DNA of 64,000 nt. Source: JAGVDM01 sp964642315. GTDB lineage: Bacteria; Patescibacteriota; Gracilibacteria; Peribacterales; Peribacteraceae. The notes under the pieces were generated by a model. The model did no database searches. It had not been told where the DNA came from and was given only the letters and a program-made list of their open reading frames with translations. Below are positions 61,942 to 64,000 of the stretch, piece by piece. How positions within the stretch are numbered: position 1 is the stretch's first letter; each line of letters starts with the position of its first letter. The stretch covers positions 1 to 64,000 of the forward strand of contig CAZXOG010000004.1 of the NCBI GenBank assembly GCA_964642315.1, written 5' to 3'. Both the position numbers and the translations under genes were made by a program.

Positions 61942-61947
61942 ATGGTA
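61942..61947 (-). promoter_or_regulatory. -10-like TACCAT, 6 nt before flippase GTG 61935
   Basis: Minus strand, leaderless spacing. Confidence 0.6.
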
Positions 61948-61967
61948 GCGGAATACCGAGAAAACAG

Positions 61968-62109
61968 CCCCCTCCTGCGCGATGATCGAATGATAAGTCC
62001 GAAAATGCGCAGGAAGGGGGTTCGTTCATTGCAGTTACGGAGAACTGCAATGCGCGGGCATGCTAGGACCCTCGGCGAGAACGTCAAGGAGAATTGGCGC
62101 CCTTTCTCC
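61968..62109. repeat. Three consecutive inverted repeats upstream of pyrB
   Basis: First: 13-bp stem with one bulged base, 61968-61980 and 62007-62020, 26-nt loop. Second: perfect 10-bp stem CATTGCAGTT (62027-62036) and AACTGCAATG (62043-62052), loop ACGGAG. Third: GGAGAA (62088-62093) and TTCTCC (62104-62109), 10-nt loop. They fill the gap between the divergent flippase and pyrB promoters. Operators or a small structured RNA are both possible. Confidence 0.55.
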
Positions 62110-62110
62110 G

Positions 62111-62139
62111 TGGACAACCGTGGGATGCCGACGTAGGCT
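62111..62139 (+). promoter_or_regulatory. Promoter TGGACA-N17-TAGGCT of the pyrB operon
   Basis: The start site near 62147 leaves a leader of about 7 nt before ATG 62154, so the hairpins lie upstream of this promoter. Confidence 0.6.
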
Positions 62140-62153
62140 GTGCGTAACAACAG

Positions 62154-63074
62154 ATGCCGCTTCCCTTCCAGCATCTCATCTCCACGAAGCAGCTCTCGAG
62201 AGCCGACGCGGAGGCAATTTTGGCGCAGGCAAAGGAAATGGACGCCGTTCTCGGGAAGAAAAAGCCGGACGAGCGTCTGCACGGAAAGGTTCTCGCTGCG
62301 CTCTTCTACGAGCCGAGCACCCGCACGCGGCTCAGTTTCGAAACGGCGATGCTTCGGCTTGGGGGGCAGGTGATCACAGCGGACGGATTTCAGTTCAGCT
62401 CCCTCTACAAGGGGGAATCCATCGAAGACACCATCATGATGGTGAGCCAGTACGCCGATATCATCGCCATGCGGCATCCTGAACAAGGAAGTGCGGATAA
62501 GGCGGCTTCTGTGAGCAAGGTGCCGTTCATCAACGCCGGTGACGGCCCCGGCCAGCACCCGACGCAGGCACTCCTGGATCTCTACACCATTCAGAAAGAA
62601 CGGGGGCGAATCGAAGGCGTAAAGATCGCCATGGTGGGGGACCTGAAATTCGGCCGCACAGTGCACTCCCTCACGTTCCTCCTCGGCCTCTTCCGGGATG
62701 TCCGTTTCGTGTACGTCGCCCCGAAGGAACTGCCGATCCCGGAGAAGGTGAGCAGCTTCCTCAAGGAGAAGAATCTCCCGTTCGAGGAAACCACAGATTT
62801 CTCCGCGGCACTCGACTGCGATGTCGCGTACATGACGCGCATCCAGCAGGAGCGTTTCACGGACCGTTCGGAGTACGAACGCCTCAAGCACGTGTACGTG
62901 CTGCGTGCCGACCAGATCCGTGGGAAAGGCGTGACGATCATGCATCCCCTGCCGCGCGTCGGGGAGATATCCGAAGATGTCGATGCATTGCCGAACGCGG
63001 CATACTTCCGCCAGGCGCGTAACGGCGTGCCGATCCGCATGGCGCTCCTCGCGATGCTCCTCGGGCAAGCGTGA
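62154..63074 (+). CDS. pyrB: Aspartate carbamoyltransferase catalytic subunit
   Basis: Second step of de novo pyrimidine synthesis (306 aa). Carbamoyl-phosphate site FYEPSTRTRLSFETA, the GESIEDT loop, GDGPGQHPTQALLDLYT, VGDLKFGRTVHSLTF and MHPLPRVGEI are all intact. Short leader from TGGACA-TAGGCT. The stop overlaps the next gene by GTGA, and pyrC follows it. No pyrI regulatory subunit is adjacent. Confidence 0.97.
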   Translation: MPLPFQHLISTKQLSRADAEAILAQAKEMDAVLGKKKPDERLHGKVLAALFYEPSTRTRLSFETAMLRLGGQVITADGFQFSSLYKGESIEDTIMMVSQYADIIAMRHPEQGSADKAASVSKVPFINAGDGPGQHPTQALLDLYTIQKERGRIEGVKIAMVGDLKFGRTVHSLTFLLGLFRDVRFVYVAPKELPIPEKVSSFLKEKNLPFEETTDFSAALDCDVAYMTRIQQERFTDRSEYERLKHVYVLRADQIRGKGVTIMHPLPRVGEISEDVDALPNAAYFRQARNGVPIRMALLAMLLGQA

Positions 63075-63799
63075 CGATCCTCCATCTCGTGCTCTTCGGG
63101 CTCCTGATCTTCCTCGGGAGCGTATTTGCCACGATCGCCGGCGGGGGGCTCGGCATCATTGTCATCATTCTGCTCACGTTCGTCACGGACATTCGTTCCA
63201 GCGTGGTGGTCATGGCACTCGTGGGGTTCCTCATTCAGCCGGCAAAGGTGCTGCATTTTCGCCAGTGGACTGTGTGGCGGATAACCGGTTGGTACGTGCT
63301 GACAGGTATCCCCGCAAGCTTTGCTGGCGGATTGTTTCTCTATTCCCTACCCGTTAGGGTCATTGAAATTCTCCTTGCCCTTCTTTGTTTGCTCTTCGTC
63401 GGTTTCCGCGCATGGAAACCGTCATTTCGCCTCCGCCCTTCACGTGGTTTGCTGCTTGGGATGGGAGCCATCAACGGCATTCAGGGCGGGGCGGTGGGCG
63501 AGGCGGCGCTGCTGCGTTCGCCGTTCCTCCTGTCGCTCGGGCTCACGAAAGAGCAGTTCATCGGCACGTCGTCCATGATTGCGCTCGGCATGAATATTTC
63601 CAGAGTGGCGGCGTACGTGCCGAATATTCGATGGGATACCATGACGCTCGCGGTGCTCGGTGTTTCGCTTTTGCCGATTTTTGCGGGAGTGACAACGGGA
63701 AAACGGCTCCTTCGCTCCGTGAGCCCCAAGATGTTTGAGCGCATGTTGCTCTGCGTCATTGCCCTCGGCGCGTGTAAACTTCTCCTCGTACCATCATGA
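63071..63799 (+). CDS. TSUP (TauE/SafE) family permease inside the pyr operon
   Basis: A 242-aa membrane protein with about seven to eight helices. Paired TSUP motifs are visible: ATIAGGGLGIIVIILLTFVT in the first half and GMGAINGIQGGAVGEAALLR in the second. TSUP proteins carry small organic or sulfur-containing anions. It is joined to pyrB by a 4-nt GTGA overlap and to pyrC by a 4-nt ATGA overlap, so its substrate may be linked to pyrimidine synthesis; this is inference. Confidence 0.9.
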   Translation: MTILHLVLFGLLIFLGSVFATIAGGGLGIIVIILLTFVTDIRSSVVVMALVGFLIQPAKVLHFRQWTVWRITGWYVLTGIPASFAGGLFLYSLPVRVIEILLALLCLLFVGFRAWKPSFRLRPSRGLLLGMGAINGIQGGAVGEAALLRSPFLLSLGLTKEQFIGTSSMIALGMNISRVAAYVPNIRWDTMTLAVLGVSLLPIFAGVTTGKRLLRSVSPKMFERMLLCVIALGACKLLLVPS

Positions 63800-64000
63800 C
63801 CGTGCGTCTCCCTGCCCTCATCGACTGCCACGTGCACTTCCGCGAGCCGGGATACGAGCACAAGGCGGATATGCGCAGCGAGGCTGCCGCCGCCGTTGCC
63901 GGAGGCGTGCAGGCGGTGTGCGAGATGCCGAATACCAATCCCCCCACCACGACGTTCGCGGCGTTCCGTGACAAGGCGCGCCGTGCTGAGAGGATCCCGG
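63796..64000 (+). CDS. pyrC: Dihydroorotase, 5' part (runs off window)
   Basis: The first 68 codons of an amidohydrolase that cyclises carbamoyl-aspartate to dihydroorotate, the step after PyrB. LIDCHVHFREPGYEHKADMR holds the metal ligands of the HxH motif and the REPG signature; AAVAGGVQAVCEMPNTNPPT matches the class I dihydroorotase MPNTxPP block. The start is set by ATGA overlap with the TSUP gene. Truncated only by the window edge. Confidence 0.94.
   Translation, partial: MTVRLPALIDCHVHFREPGYEHKADMRSEAAAAVAGGVQAVCEMPNTNPPTTTFAAFRDKARRAERIP

Overview
The window looks like a chromosome segment of a Patescibacteria (CPR) bacterium, most plausibly from the Peregrinibacteria/Peribacteria side. 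The grounds are a divergent 16S rRNA 3' portion, very tight gene packing, a large share of unrecognised secreted or coiled-coil proteins, and almost no Shine-Dalgarno sites. The lineage is inference; the 16S (1-1006) would settle it. TGA ends many clearly bounded genes, so the standard bacterial code applies and the UGA-glycine groups (Gracilibacteria/Absconditabacteria) are unlikely. GC is roughly mid-50s percent. I saw no CRISPR array, insertion sequence, phage module or integrase.

Layout. 1-1.0 kb: 3' two thirds of 16S rRNA, with no 23S after it. 1.2-11 kb: small unknown genes with sufD, sufB and sufC spread over 9 kb on the minus strand, an SLH surface protein, a SIMPL protein and a 2Fe-2S ferredoxin divergent from sufC. 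11-18 kb: TPR protein, DNA polymerase III delta', secA, tsaB and a glycosyltransferase. 18-24.7 kb: cell wall and growth genes ftsW, murG, a lipoprotein cyclophilin, a methyltransferase, gltX and murB. 24.8-25.7 kb: an SSB with two OB folds. 26-34.6 kb: five tandem genes for large cysteine-rich exported proteins of unknown function. 34.7-43.7 kb: dnaE, a bacterial PH-domain protein, tsaC, nrdR, aspS, a coiled-coil protein and tRNA-Leu(UAG). 43.7-48.6 kb: a four-gene operon of low-complexity coiled-coil proteins that includes two paralogous small proteins. 48.6-53.4 kb: mfd, dnaN and an AT-rich candidate origin. 53.4-57.2 kb: sugar nucleotidyltransferase, ComEC-like metallo-beta-lactamase and a surface protein ending in an LPQSG sorting-like signal. 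57.3-62 kb: a surface-glycan set (STELLO-type transferase, gmd, fcl, Wzx-like flippase). 62-64 kb: pyrB, a TSUP permease and the start of pyrC in one overlapping operon.

The strongest cross-cutting signal concerns expression. For about 23 genes a TANNNT-like -10 hexamer ends only 4-10 nt, usually exactly 6 or 7 nt, before an ATG or GTG. Transcription would therefore start on or next to the start codon (leaderless mRNA). This rule corrects many starts relative to the longest reading frame (secA, sufC, tsaB, ferredoxin and others). It is matched by an altered 16S 3' tail, where the expected anti-Shine-Dalgarno CACCTCC reads CACTTCC. Genes inside operons are mostly coupled by ATGA or GTGA overlaps.

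The best candidates for an undescribed system are the five-gene exported cysteine-rich operon (25955-34612, one member with an HELVH metalloprotease-like motif) and the four-gene coiled-coil operon (43737-48551). Neither can be given a function from sequence alone.
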